Assembly (NCBI GenBank): GCA_002803225.1
Contig: NXFV01001860.1
Coordinates: forward strand, 85,482 to 149,481
Direction of reading: 5' to 3'
Source of the DNA: Gamarada debralockiae
Lineage: Eukaryota; Ascomycota; Leotiomycetes; Helotiales; Hyphodiscaceae
Length of the DNA: 64,000 bases
The notes beneath the pieces were generated by a model, which saw nothing but the letters and a program-made list of their open reading frames with translations, had not been told where the DNA came from and did no database searches. The translations under genes and the position numbers were made by a program. The stretch's first letter is position 1, and each line of letters begins with the position of its first letter. Of this stretch, positions 43,039 through 56,277 are shown one piece after another.

Positions 43039-44756
43039 ATCGAATAGTTGATAGAGGTCAATGGTCTGATTTAGCTGCCAAACTTATTGCTTCTGCTTCA
43101 TCGAACTCCAGTGTCTTGGTCATCAAAACGGCTGTCTTTGTATTGATTTTGACGCCTGCAATATGATGTCCTCACGTTAGACGCTTGGAACTTCTGTAGT
43201 TTGAATAATATCAAGGCCTATCAAGGGACTATTCTGAGACTAATACAGGCTGAGATACCTCCGCTCCGGTCGGGTGAGGAGATGCCGAGGCCGCTGATCA
43301 CATGCACAGATAATACATCAAATCACATGATACACCGATCGCGTACAACGCGGCAATCGCAGGCCCGGACATGAAGCAGACGTCAAAAGATTAGCCAAGA
43401 CTAGGTCGTGCGAGGAAAGTGCAGGACAATCGTGGAGTCAGGTTGCGGGATGAGGTTGTTGATGGGATATTGCACATGGAGTTGGCTGGGCATCTACGAA
43501 ACATTCGTTCAGCTTTCGGGAAAACAACACAATCAAGCATGGGCTAATGGACCTCAAGGCTCAGATGCACGCGTTTTGAAGCAACCCCGGACCCCAAGAA
43601 TCCCCCTGCTGTGGTTTCTGACGTTCTCCTTGCACCTCCAGTCTCCCTCTTTCACCTCTTTCTCTCCATCATCAAGTTCAGAATCTCATTCATCCACTAC
43701 CCAAGAAGTCGCATCTACTCAGATTCTCAAATGAAAAGCAACGCTGATTGTCGCACTAGCAAATCTTGGAAGCATGTAAGTAGAATGATGATAACGTCGA
43801 AGACTACGGCACTTCAAAGACGTCCAACGAATCTGCGTCCTCGAACTCACGTTGATCTAGATGATGACTAACGTTCCTGAACAAAAGAAGAGCGATGCAT
43901 GAATGCGACTTTTGAGATTTGAAGCTGTGAACCCTATAATGGGCCTAACTCGATCCAAAACAACTAACACCTTTGAAATCCAGCATGTAAACTACGTTCT
44001 CGGAGCAAAGTGTAGGACATGTAGTCACAAAATGTGTCCACAGTGCTGGCATGATGACCCCACGCTTGGATAGATCCAGAGGCTGGCAGTGAGGGAATCA
44101 GATCGGGATCGGCGGATTGGGTTTTAAACAAGAAAGCTTGATTGTCGGGGCGTTGACATGCTTGTTCATGCATAGAATAGAAAACAAAAAAAATCGTTGA
44201 TGTTGTAATGGGATACGGTTGATGGGACTCAGCGCTTGCTGTTTGGTGAAGTATAATGAGGAATCGAGGAAGCAAATTGATGACGGGAAGCTGGCGGATT
44301 GCGAATCCCTCCGGAGTGAAGCCACAGGATAACCACACAACTTCAAAACGAAACTGCGGTCTTTAGCAAAGTCAATCATATCACAAGTCATCTTACTCGC
44401 ATAGATATATCATATGAATTTCATTTCATACCTCCATACCAGCCTTCTAGTCCATGGAGGCAAAGATAACGCCATCTAGGAAGCTCCACGTATCAGAGCT
44501 ACAAAACCATGTGTTTGTCTCGATCCATATGCCAATCCCAATGTAATCCCAGGTCCAAAGCGGCCAGAAGAGAAAGAATGAAGGAAACGCAATGCAGTAA
44601 CACGCCTTGATTGCGCCGAAGTCCGCTCCGGCATCTGATCAAGGGCTGATAGTTTTTCCCATTCCCGCTTTCTTTTACGCCAGCATCGCAAGTAAATGAA
44701 AATAACGCCACTCGGAAAATTCGTATTCGTAAAGTCGTTGGTTGAACGAGGTGAGT
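43039..44756. other. Intergenic region
   Basis: No supported gene over 1.7 kb. The left end holds the promoter of the oxidase; the right end holds the 3' region of the ubiquitin hydrolase. Minus-strand frames at 43964-44760 look non-coding. Confidence 0.45.
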
Positions 44757-47700
44757 TCATAGCGGTACGTCGGCATCGAGATCAATACCTTGCTCGGCGA
44801 GGCTGTCCATGGGCTCTGAAGATCCATACTCCTCCTCAGAACCATCCCAATCCACGAGGACGTTAGCTTCTATTTCTAGTTTACCAAGAGAAACCAGACA
44901 TACCAGATACCTCCTCATCGGCTTCCTCCACCGTGTACTTCTTCAAATTCGGAAGAACACCTAAAGTCTCCTTAGCATGCAAATTGAGAAGCTATGGGAA
45001 GAACTTACTTGATCTCAAGGCGAAGAATGAACGTGTGAGACCGTCCTTATTCTCTTCATCGAAGAATGTTGCACAGTTGTCGATGACACTTTGAATACTG
45101 ATCAGATTTGATCTGACAGCTTGTTGGCGGAGGCGGATGTACGTCTCTTGCAGGTATTCCAAACAAGCAATGCCTAACTTCTGAGCAGCCAAGATGATGT
45201 TCTTAGCCTTTGCGGCTTCAGCGTCTGAGGCTCCGAACTCAACGGTCGTGGGATGTCTGAGGATGATATCCTGCAGAAAGTCCTCTGTTTCCTGTCTAAC
45301 GATGGTTTCGTAGTAGGAGAGCAGAGCAGGAGCCCATTGGGGAACTCTTTCTAGGCAAAATTTGTCGATCTCATCTTTAGGGATGTCGGTATTGTTCGAC
45401 CGCAGATTGAAGATATTCTTGAAGAACTGGAGAAATTCTCTGCCCTCAGTATTGTCAATCTCACTGGCAATCTTGGTAACATAGTTCACCATATTTGCTA
45501 TTGCCCGTGGTGACTCCGAATGCTCACAGTAGAGGGCGGCTGCTTGGAAAAATGAGCCCGAAGGTACTGGAGATGACCCTTTTCGAATGCCGTGGACGAT
45601 AGCGTAATAAATGTAAGGGTCTAGACTCTCTGGCCAATGCAACAGTTGAACGAGGATATTGTGTGTTGCTTGAGGATTCTGATTGATTTGGAGAAGCTTT
45701 TCCACAAGAATGTGGGCCTGGCCTCTTGTCCAATGTTGCATCAGAAGGTGGCGCTCGGGGACTGTAAGGGGAACCAAGGCGCCGTTGATTGAAGATTCGA
45801 GACGATCCTCATCATCAGGGATAGATTCGATAGACGCGTCACACACTTGAACCAGCTTGTTCAGCAACTCTATCACACTGTCGAATGAAACGGGTCTGGT
45901 GGTGATACGCTTGTTAACGATGGTGAGCATTCGACTGTACTGGGCGGACATGGGAAGGAGCGGGTCGGCACTGATAATCTCCAAAGTCTTTCGAAGGAAT
46001 CCCATATCCAGAAGGAGGACGGCCTCATGATCTCCCATGTCAGCAATGCTGGCGAGGAGGCCAAAGTACTCTGGCCAGGCTCGGCAATTCCTATCGAATA
46101 TATCCCACAGTTTGTGGATGGCTGTGACCACGCGCTGGATCACTCTCGGCGGGTTGACATCGTCTTCCACGCCGTCATCACTGCTTTCATCGTCGCCGAG
46201 TCCGTATGCGTATGAAGCATCAGCTCGAACCTTATTCAATGCTGAGAGAATTAGGCGAGCTATGCGGGAGCGGACTAGCTGATCAGGATTTCGAAGTAAT
46301 TCCTGACGCAGCGCCTCAGGGCAATCGCAAAACCACTCGAGAAAATCCCGACTGCATTCTGCACAGCTGTAGCAAAGTTGTTCCAGTGTCAGCATGAATG
46401 TTGGGAAGTCTGGGAGATCTTTGGTCCGTGCAATGACCTGATCCAGATGATTCAGTGCAGTTGTCAGAGCAATCTTCTCTAGTCCATGTTCCTGCGAGCA
46501 GGTGCCTTTGTTAATGTTTCTGATGTTGCCAAGCATCTTGGTAACGAATTGGACATGCGAACGGTCGTACAAGCAGTATTTGCGCATCAGAAGCTCGTTC
46601 TCAAGAGCGATGTGGCAAGAAAACTGTGAAGGAGTTTCCAAGCGAATCGGGCTCTGCAAGCCCTTGGCGTCCATAGTCTGCTTTTGGAGGGCAAGAACAG
46701 AAGACCGTTGATAGAACAGCATGTAGGCACTGTAGGGTTTGTCGTATTGGATGTTGCCGCTATCGAGCGTTCCACGGTAGTCAACACCTCCAAAGCAAGC
46801 ACCTTCCATGCAACTGGGGTCCCAAGGGGTAACACAGTCGTCGTTGAACTCAACCCAGTTCTCTTTCTCGCTGTTCGATGGTCTCTCCCGGATGAATGAA
46901 TAGTAGTGTCCAGACTCAGCGGTCCCAGAATGAACGAGAACACCAACGAGCTCAAACATGTCCTCTGGGTTATCCTCAGGACTATCCGTTAAATGCTCCA
47001 CCTTGTAAGGACGCATATCTATCTTCGTAGGGAAGGTGAAGTAATCATTGATCTTGCTTCTCGTGAGGGTGCGCAAATTGAAGTCGAATCTCTTCAGATG
47101 AAAGATCAAGTTATCTGGAATGTCCTTCAGACAAGCTCTGGGAACAAGTCAGCTAGCTAATTTAAGGTATGGGGAACATTGTATGCATACCTTTTGACTG
47201 CGTCAACATGACGGTCGCATGTGGAACATTTGTACTTGTTGTCTAAGATAAGTTAGAGAGAAGCCTCGATGATGTTTGAGAGAAGACTGGCCTCCTTCCA
47301 TAATTTCGCCATCGACGTAAGCCTGAAGGCTTTCTTGGAGGCAACTCTTTCCCTTGATATCACACTGAATAGCAGAAAAAGGCTCCAAGCGCTCAGATAT
47401 GTGCGAGCACTCTTTTGATTTGACCTGTTGTACGAGCTGGCCTCCGTAGAAGGAACGGAACTTCTTTTTCGCTTCCGAAGAAAGGATCTGACCTTCCCAT
47501 CGATCGAAAAGAAGGTTATAAAATTCGTCGACGTCCATCTGGATGCTCACATCAATCTGCATCTCCTCGTAGGTTCGAATAGAGTTGGCAAGGATTGCAG
47601 GGTCAACAAATCTCTTGAGGCTGTTTTGCATGAAGCTGAATAGACTTTGGGTCTCGGCAAGCAGCTTCTGCGAAGCTCCTCCATCGGCAACGTTGGCGGT

Positions 47701-50700
47701 AAGCATAAATTCCCGGAACGGAATATTCATGAAGAGTTGAGTGAACAAAGAGTTGAGGTAGCAGGTATTTGACAAGTTTCTGAGGCCGACGTAGCCAGTG
47801 TGAGATCTAATGGCTTTGCTTCTTTCGAAGAGAAATGGCAGTTCGTAACAGTAAGGGCCTATGCCAAGTAGTCAGCTTCAGTCCGTTCGGGTTGCAACAG
47901 ATACATACCATCTTCGATCTTGTCGTCGTACGGTACAAGTACTGCCAGGTACAATAGAATCTGCTTATACTGTTCCTCGTCATCCTTAACAAGAAAGTAG
48001 ATGGTCTCAGCAATTAGTTGTCGAGTCACAGTGTTGAGAAGAGGAATTCTGGTTTTGATGACCTCGCCAACCGAAAGATCAGGGAACAGATGTTCTCGAA
48101 GCAGGTCAAGCCCAATATTGCTAAAGCGGTCAGAGAAACTTCTAGAAATTTGATGTGAAGCGAGCATTACCTTGCGGACAATGGTTGTTGAGAAACCTTT
48201 GCAAAAGACGCTGCCCAATACAGAAGGTTTGCCAGCCCATGCGCAACCGGATCTACACTTTCAGGATGGCCAACGCTCTGCGGAGTCGTTAGCGCATACA
48301 GGAACCTTTGCGAAGGGTAAGGTACCTCGTTAGGAGTGTGCGAGAGCAACAGCGCACTCCATTGACGGACGAGCTCATCCAGATTCAAGGAGTCGATGGA
48401 CGTTTCCGCCAACTTCTTGAACAACTGCTGGCTGAGCGTAAAGGTCTCTTCACAAGTCTGTGGCTGCTTCACAGCCTGGGGAATCAATGCAACCACCATG
48501 GGCCAGAACGCAACCGTGAAATCTGTGGTAGAAACTTGTGCAAGACTAAATGCAAAATCAGTTTTCGTAATTCAAAAAGGTATGGACAATGTGTTTACTT
48601 GGGACTGAAAGCACATTTGTTGATGATTTGCTTCATCACGCTCTTTCTGATGAATGCACGAGGGTCGTCGAGGAGCAAATCGCGGAGCAAAGCACTGCTA
48701 CTTAAATGCAACTTGAAAAGAGTCCATAGCTCAGGGTTATGGATACAAGCATCAAGTATCGCCTCAAAAGATTGTCCGATCAAGTTGACGGAATTTGGTG
48801 TCGTCACTGCTGACTTCGCTCCATTGAGAAGCTCCAGCAGGCGTCGCAGAAGGGCATCGTTGAGATATGGAGATACGGCTGTTGGAAGCGTATTTTCTAT
48901 GCGAAATTAGCTAAATACTAGAATGAAGGATTCTGACAACTTTACCTTTGAGATTAAGAAATTTGACGAAGCAATCAATGAAATGAAGAGCAAGGTAATC
49001 TCTCAGCTCTTCGCTCGGGCATTGGTTGATGACTTCTCGATCTGATATCGCTGCAATAATCAGGGTAATTGCTCTCGTCAAAGATTCATCACTCAAGGTT
49101 CCCTGGAGAATCTTAGTTTATTGTCTGGGTGGGATAACACCACAAACATACCTTCAGCGACTGTGTAACCACGCATTCTCGAAGTGCGTATATGGCATAC
49201 AACGACTTGAATGGCTGGCCGAGAGGGAAGATTTCGGAATGCGACGTTGTTTCCGAGGCAATATCCTTCAGCAAACGATCGTACAATGGGAATTTGACTA
49301 GGAAGTAGTAGATCTGCAGAACGTTAGATATCAACACAACAGCCCGTTCCGACAGATCGTACCTCCTGAGCTACCTTCTCATGCATAGCAAGATAACCCC
49401 ACAGCTCGTCGAAGTGTTTCGTAATCTCGAGTTCAAGAGAAGTCTTGCTGCCCTGTGAATGACTTCCTTCGACATCTTCGCGGCGTTGCACCAAAACAAG
49501 TCCGTTCAGATTCAAGTCATCCAAAGACTTAGTGATCTCGATCTCAGCCGGCTCAAACACCTTTCCGTCGCAGTAGACTTTGTAGTTTGTGAAGCCCGTG
49601 GCCTTCTGAAGGCTTGCGAACAGGGTAGCCGCACTATTGAGCTTACCTAGCGTCAAACTCTTCACCTCCGTGTGCTTACCACCATCAAATGATTGGTACT
49701 TCACTGTCAAAGGCTCGCCTTCCACGGAGCTTTGTGCAATTGCGATTGGCGATTTCGGCTTTGGAGTGGCAAATTGCGGCTTCAGTTGATAGGCTTTCAA
49801 GAATTCTCGCAAGACGGCCAACGATCGAGCGAATATCTTCTCTTGATCTGAAAACTCTGCTTCTGACGCAACGAGCACCATAGCCTCCTCATCTGAGCTC
49901 GTGCCGCTACCGTTGAAAGTTTTGAGCTTAGTTGCTGCTGCTGCAAGCTCCTTCAGGCAGCGATCAACTAGCGTCAAGTGGATGCTGAGTGCTTTCGCTC
50001 GTGGCATGGACATAATAAGTTGGCTCTCTAGGTACACTTCCACGAGAATGTTGATAGCGGGCGCATCAATCGTATTTGGAGGCGCAGTGAGGATCATGCG
50101 CCAAAGCTGCTCCAGCGCTGGTGATTCAAATTCGCGGTCTCCTTCAATAAAGTCATGTCGGACTTCCTCTAACCAAGAAAAGATAGCCTCTCGGGCAAAG
50201 TCGAGTGCTCCAATGGTGAAACAATCAGGAGGAAGCTTTGGTAGATAATCCCGAAAGCAAGAGGCAATGAATACATTGTTCCGGGCTGACTTCTTCACCG
50301 CGCTGTTCAGGGTTTGCCACGATGTGTTCCGATCATTGACACTCCTAGACTCACTGCCGACGAGTAGATTCCAAAGTTGAGCACCTAGGTCGGGAGAGAT
50401 GGTGCCAGGCTCATTTATGATTATTGTGAGCAGCAGGTCACGGCGAGCCTGACTGGCTGGGCTGTTCCGGATAGAGGGGTTCGATGAAAGACGGTCGTCC
50501 AGGAGAGTCGATTGCAATTCCTCGATGACCAACTTGGTCAGGCCGTGTTCAGTTGTGAGGATATGCAGGTCAGTGCCGATATTCTGACGCAGAAGTGCAT
50601 TTATGACGCAGATACTACCAGGCGCAGTAGACGTTCGCGCAGCGATGTCCTCGATGCAGCTGAGATATATGGCATTGCGGGCCTCAATATTTGGGCCGTG

Positions 50701-53000
50701 TAGAAGGAGCTCGCGGAGACGTGCTGCTGCAAAGTTCTGGATCTCGGGGTATCCAGCAGGGCATTCAGCAGTGATGATGGATGATTGACGAATGAGTCGA
50801 ACACACAAATCATAGGGCGGAGAATCGACGCACTGTGCACCTTCTTGGCTAGCCTTGTGCACAAGATCTCGGAAGAGATTCTCACAGAATTCTCGTGCCG
50901 CAACTGTGAATCCCTCGATTGGAAGAGATCTCGCCTTCTCACAAAGATAGAGAAGAGACTGGTAGTCGAACAAGTTTAGGCATCGGCGAAGCATCCTCAA
51001 AATAGCTTCCACAACTCTGGGATCTTGGCTGGACATTACCGTCTGCCAGATTTTATCCGTTTGCGCATTCTTGTATGTCTTCGTAACAATTAAGAAGCCG
51101 ACAATATTGTTGCTTTCGAGGATGATTTCTGGATGGGAGCCAGCGCCAACAAGGTAGTCAACAAGCTTGTGGTCCAAGATAAACTCCGCGAAGAAGAGAA
51201 GAAGCGGGTTTGATGGTGGGTCAGGACCTTTAGAGCCATTATAGATTTCCAGTAAGTCTGCGCACATTCTTGTGACTCCTACCACACGTAGCTGCATCTG
51301 GGTCGAGCTGATGAGCTTCTTGAGGACGGTGAACTTCCATTCGCACGAAATAACTCTCGGCAAGAACCTGAAAGGTAGTTCTGGGCGCTCATGCTGGCGA
51401 CGTTGAAGAAGGTCTCGGGTGGCTGTATTATCTGAAGATAGAGTATGACGCAAGATCATCGCCAAGGATTCGATATGATTGTGTGCCGAATCCGGTGTGA
51501 GAAATGTAAAATGCTTCTCAATAATAGATTCCAAACCGGCGGACATAACCCTAAAGAACTCGTAGGCTTGCACCATCTGCTTCTGGGCTTCCTCGGTGTA
51601 TTGTCGATGGACAGAGTTCTGATCATCCATAACGCCCGCAGCCTCATCAACAATCTTCCGAGCAATACGGCAAGGGTCGATCAAGCTTTCCACTATTGTC
51701 TTAGGATTGCGGGACATCATGTTCAGTTGACCCTGAACAAGCTTCGTAAGGGCTGGTAGTGTTCCTCCTTCGCTCGCAAAGCTGTTCATCAACATAATGA
51801 TATCTTCATTCCAATCCCAATGATAATGGGTCTCCAAGTTGCGGCCAATATGTGATGATTCGTGTTTTCGAAGTAGAAATCCAAATGCTTGTAGGTAACC
51901 ATGAGAAGCCAAGTCTGGTTCTTGGTCGTCGTCGCTTTTATGATGGAGCGAGAGGGTCCTGACATCCATAGTCACCCATCTACCAGTAAGTCTGGCAAAC
52001 TGGTATACAAAGTCGGAGAGCGCCTGGCGACCATCTTGACTCTTCCGAAGGAAATCTCCGAAAAATCGGCTACTTCAGAAATCAGCAGCTAAATCTAGGT
52101 CTGAGGGAGTTGCAACAAACCTCCGCCAACTTAAGGCCCATATCACCTCTGGGAACACTAGCCAAAACTCACGATTTTTGGTGTAAGATTCATGCCAGCC
52201 ATCGGGGTTATTGCTTGTATATCCTAGGTATGATTCAATCCAGTCGCGTATCTCAACAAAGCACTTCTCGTCATCAATTTGTTCTATGCCGAATTAGTAA
52301 GGACAGAGAGTATGGGCCATAAATGCAACATACCATGCTGTATGAACGCAATCAATCGCTTCGTTGTGTTAACCAAAGGTTCTCCTTCTTGCGCGTAAGG
52401 GAAGTTCTGCATAGGATCGCCAAATATCTCATCCTCGCCTATGATAGCCACAGGAGGACTCCGATTCCCAAAGTCTTGATCATCTTCAGTTACCACGAGC
52501 TCAATCTGTGGACTGCCCACCGCCGAGGGAGAGGATGAGGGAGTTTCGAGAGCTGGCGCGGTTGACAGGACGTCGCTTTCCGATTCCACGCTGAGTCCAG
52601 TTCTGATGTCCTCCCCTCCGTTTATCATCTTGGAAGGTGTTTGAGGAGAGGGCGAAGATGATAGTATTTGATCGGGAGGTCGGGCAGTTCGGAGATTTAT
52701 GGTGACTCGACTGGAGGTAGGTTCTGTTGGCAGATGCTCAAGGGCCTTGGGCGGCGGTGTGGTGGGCGGGGGAGAGGGAGAATAGGTTGGCATTTCTGTG
52801 GTCTCTTCTCGAAGTGGCATGGATTCTGAGATGTCAGAAGCTCTGGCCGTATCCACAGACCTACTTCTTGAACCTCCGCGGGAAACTCTTTGCCGCTTTC
52901 TTGAAGATTGATCGTTGTCGTCGAAAGGGTTTGGGCGAGTTGAGCAAGGCTCTGAGGAGACCGCACGTTCTCGCGACAACTCTGCTGGTTCGTGGTCCAT
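44757..53000 (-). CDS. Giant ubiquitin carboxyl-terminal hydrolase (USP, family C19)
   Basis: Thirteen exons: 53000-52334, 52283-52121, 52069-49363, 49313-49152, 49102-48946, 48896-48599, 48545-48171, 48120-47909, 47858-47292, 47242-47191, 47137-45009, 44960-44904, 44875-44757. They join to 2554 residues with all phases closing. The N-terminal ~220 residues are Ser/Pro-rich and disordered. About 1350 helical residues resembling USP9X/USP34-type scaffolds follow. The catalytic domain starts at the Cys box GYVGLRNLSNTCYLNSLFTQ (Cys near 1613). A zinc-ribbon pair KCSTCDRH and the His box HSGTAESGHYYSFIRE (His near 1864) follow, then WVEFNDDCVTPWD. About 620 more residues end in an acidic tail. 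It removes ubiquitin from proteins; the substrate is unknown. The intron at 47243-47291 has a GC donor. Confidence 0.93.
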
Positions 53001-54244
53001 TTGGCAAAAGAACGCGAAGCAATGAATTTGTAGGGTGTCGTGAAGTGCGGTTACTCCGCAACAGAAAGCTTAAAAGCTTCTCGATCCCCTAAAGTATGGC
53101 ATGTGGTGAATATATTGTATTCGCAAGCAGAGGGTGAGAGGAAGCAGCAAGGATTATGAAGTTCGAAGTTTAGGCGACGATGGAGCTCTTCGTCATAGGC
53201 TGCGGGCTTTTTGTGTCTCCTTCGATGCAGACTCCGGGGAGAGATGCAGAAAGTCGCAGAAGCGGTGAAAATTGTTTCCGAGACAATGGGAGAGCTGCAG
53301 GGCAAATATTTGTAGGATATCTCTGGATGGAGAACAAATTAAGGTTGGTGGAGGAGTCAAAGCTCGATATCAGCTTCTGGTGGGGGGCATTTGAATTTCA
53401 CGCGTCCCGCTCTTTAGCGGCGAAACTACGGCGGACGATCACGCGTGTATTCACTTCGCGACTTCGCAGGAATGTGTGAATCTACTGGTATGATGATGAA
53501 TTCATGGAGAGCGGTTAGGAGAGAGTCGGTGATTGCGAATGGGCATTGAGCTATTTCTTTATTAGTAGATGAAGCATTCTATAGGTTGCTACTCGCTCCT
53601 GCTTCGTTCGATCATTCTGAGGCTTGGAGACCACATGAGTTTGGGCAATTACTATGCTATGGTTCACCGTACATTCCAAATGCGTCTTTCCTTGCTGAAA
53701 GAAATCCTCCGACCTCCAAGCCCTATCAATAGCCATTTCTTGTGAACGCCTCCTACACAGGCGCCTTTGACATTGAGATCCATACATCTCTTATGCCGTC
53801 CCAAAACCAAGGAAGCCATCCGGTAATTGACTTGGACTGCGTCTGCATTTGTTGTTTATCCGCTGTCACAGGAATTTGGCAGTGTGCTCTGCTGTCTGCA
53901 TATGTTGCATTTGGATCATTCAAGTGTTCTGGAACTTTCAGGAAGCCTGTCAAACTCGGTTACTTCCAGACTGCAGATTGTTTGGAGCTCCCACCAGAGT
54001 TTCGAAGTAACACTTGGCCATCTGAGACATTAATCTAGTTGTCCGTCTCTCTCACATTTCTTCAATTTATCAAACCAGCTGAACAGGTCAGACGTTCCCA
54101 GCAAAGTGGAGATTAAAAGGAGAACCTGGTGCACCGCTCCTACTCTTCAGGAGCCATTACATGTCAACAGGAGGACAATCATCAGCTGAAGTCACTTTAT
54201 TTGCTTCCCTCCCTTCGACACATCTTCCTGGCTCACAGCACATC
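53001..54244. other. Shared upstream region of the USP and POP3 genes
   Basis: About 1.2 kb between divergent starts with no supported gene. Frames up to 99 codons lack motifs. Confidence 0.5.
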
Positions 54245-55198
54245 ATGGATAGAAAACCAAAGACTATCTTTCAGCTAGATTCTCCATTCACTACTGTTCA
54301 ATGGTACGTCATTCCCAATATCTTCTAGAACTGCCCGACACTAATATTTCACAGGCCTCAAATATCTTCTCAGAATCAAGGGACCATCTTGGAACTGCTG
54401 TGCAAGTAAGAAATCTGACACCCCCTTCCAAGCCACCTCGAGGGCTGCCAACTTCCATGAGCTTGGCTTTGAAGATTGTATACAAGACCAGCCTAACACC
54501 TTTTCCACAGTCTCCTCTCCCCAGTAGGGCAATACCGTTCCAACTATATTACTCCTTCCAAGGGCAAGAGAAGCAAAAAACGCAAACGTCGAGAAGCGAG
54601 AGCGGAGGATACTCCACCCGCTTCCGCTCCTCCACCTCCCGAAATCTCATCTTTTCTTGTGGTTGGATTGAACAGTATCACACGAAGTCTGGAGTCCTCA
54701 TCACAAAAGTCGAAGCCAAAGATCCCTGCCATAGAAGGAAATAGTGGTGGAGAATTACTAGGCACAGTGAAAAAGAGCAAGGAGGCAACGCCCGCCAAGA
54801 AAGCTCCTACAGACGATACCAAGGATCTTCCCGTCGAAGGTCATTTCTGCGCTATCTTCGTATGCCGCTCCTCTCAACCATCAATCCTCTTCGAACATTT
54901 CCCACAACTCGTTACCACATCCTCACTCGCCTATCCAGAACTACCCACAACAAGGCTGGTCGAACTTCCCAATGGCAGCGAGTCAAGACTCTGCGAAGCT
55001 CTTAGCATCCCACGAGTCTCTTTCATTGGTATCTTAGAAGGGGCACCGCACTCGAAGTCTCTCGTTGACCTTGTCCGAGAATGTGTGCCGGAAGTTGAGA
55101 TCCCTTGGCTTCAGCAGGTAAAGGAATCCAAGTATCTGCCGGTGAAGATCAATGCTATCGAGACATTTCCTACTGCGGTAAAGAAGGACCAAGCTTGA
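54245..55198 (+). CDS. POP3: RNase P/MRP protein subunit Pop3
   Basis: Three exons (54245-54303, 54355-54405, 54511-55198) give 265 residues. The two short first exons splice to MDRKPKTIFQLDSPFTTVQW and PQISSQNQGTILELL, the typical fungal Pop3 start. Then come LLSPVGQYRSNYI, a basic stretch KGKRSKKRKRREAR, and EISSFLVVGLNSITRSLE. The C-terminal half has CAIFVCRSSQPSILFEHFP and a patch LVELPNGSESRLCEAL, fitting the L7Ae-like fold of Pop3. The protein belongs to nuclear RNase P (tRNA 5' processing) and RNase MRP (rRNA processing). The basic patch is a likely RNA-binding or nuclear signal. The recognition is from family memory and fits the whole length. Confidence 0.88.
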
Positions 55199-56277
55199 GA
55201 AGCCTCAATGCCAGGTCAGATATGAGAAGCGTGGAAAGCCCTGCTGAGGACTGGGAAACAAGCGGGAGTTAAGGATGCAATCACTGGAGGCTGGGGTCTC
55301 ACATGATTGCTGGACAAGAGCAAATTGGTATCATCAATCCAAAGCATCATTTCCTTCTCTAAGTCTGCTATAGACAGTGGTCTTGTTTCCTTGAATCAAC
55401 ATAAAGAATCAGGCCACATGCAAGGTGCCGCATTAAGAGCTAGACCATCCACCGCCAGATTTTAATCGTTCCGCCTGTATCAGAGATTCAGGACTGGGCA
55501 ACTACTAGCTGTTCTTAAGTTTAATTTCTCAAGGAGAGCGAGCAATCTAAGCTCTTGTGGTAGGTTTCCTAAGATCTTCAGTCGCTCGATCAATTCAGAA
55601 GATTGGTATTCGTAAAGGCTCCGTAAGATATCAAGTTGGTGTTGCGACTCAGCGCAAACATCACGTGTAACGACGTCACGTGAGTCAAATTTGCACGAAC
55701 TCATCAAGACAAAAGAAAGGTCTTTGAGGTTCAGCAATCAAATCTAGAGTCTCGCGGCGTACTTATACGTCTACCCCTTTATCTTCAAATCAATTTCTTG
55801 AGAAGTGGGAGTAATTTGTTGAAGTGAACGAAGCGCGTTGCCTTCGGTAACCCCTTTGAGACCTCATCAACCGCCAACTTTTCAATCGACAAACCAACTC
55901 GTAACTCTGTGCCAATTCAATTTCAAGTTCATTAAGTCTTGTATCCTCGTCTCCACCGGCGAGTCACATTTCTCGACTTAATTTAAGGCTAGGGGAACTT
56001 GAAAGACGCGTCTTCCGCCAGATTCCAGAAGGATGTGACATCGTCCCTCCCAGAGAAAAAAATTCACGCCTACTACTTCTCAACTTCTTCCACAACTACT
56101 CCACCTCCGCTTTCCTTTCAACCTCAGAACACAATCGCACTCCTACAAAGCCCTTCGACTTCATCAAAGTAAGCAATAATCTTCCTCCTTCCACCTTGCT
56201 CGTGTTAATTCTACCATCAAGGCAATCGACTACACGCAATTGAACCAACCTAACTTCAATACCAGAAAGACTTCACA
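55199..56277. other. Intergenic region
   Basis: No supported gene; a minus-strand frame at 55480-55737 has no recognisable family. The right half is CT-rich with a possible leader intron before 56278, which would place the promoter of the next gene near 55750-56000. Confidence 0.45.
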
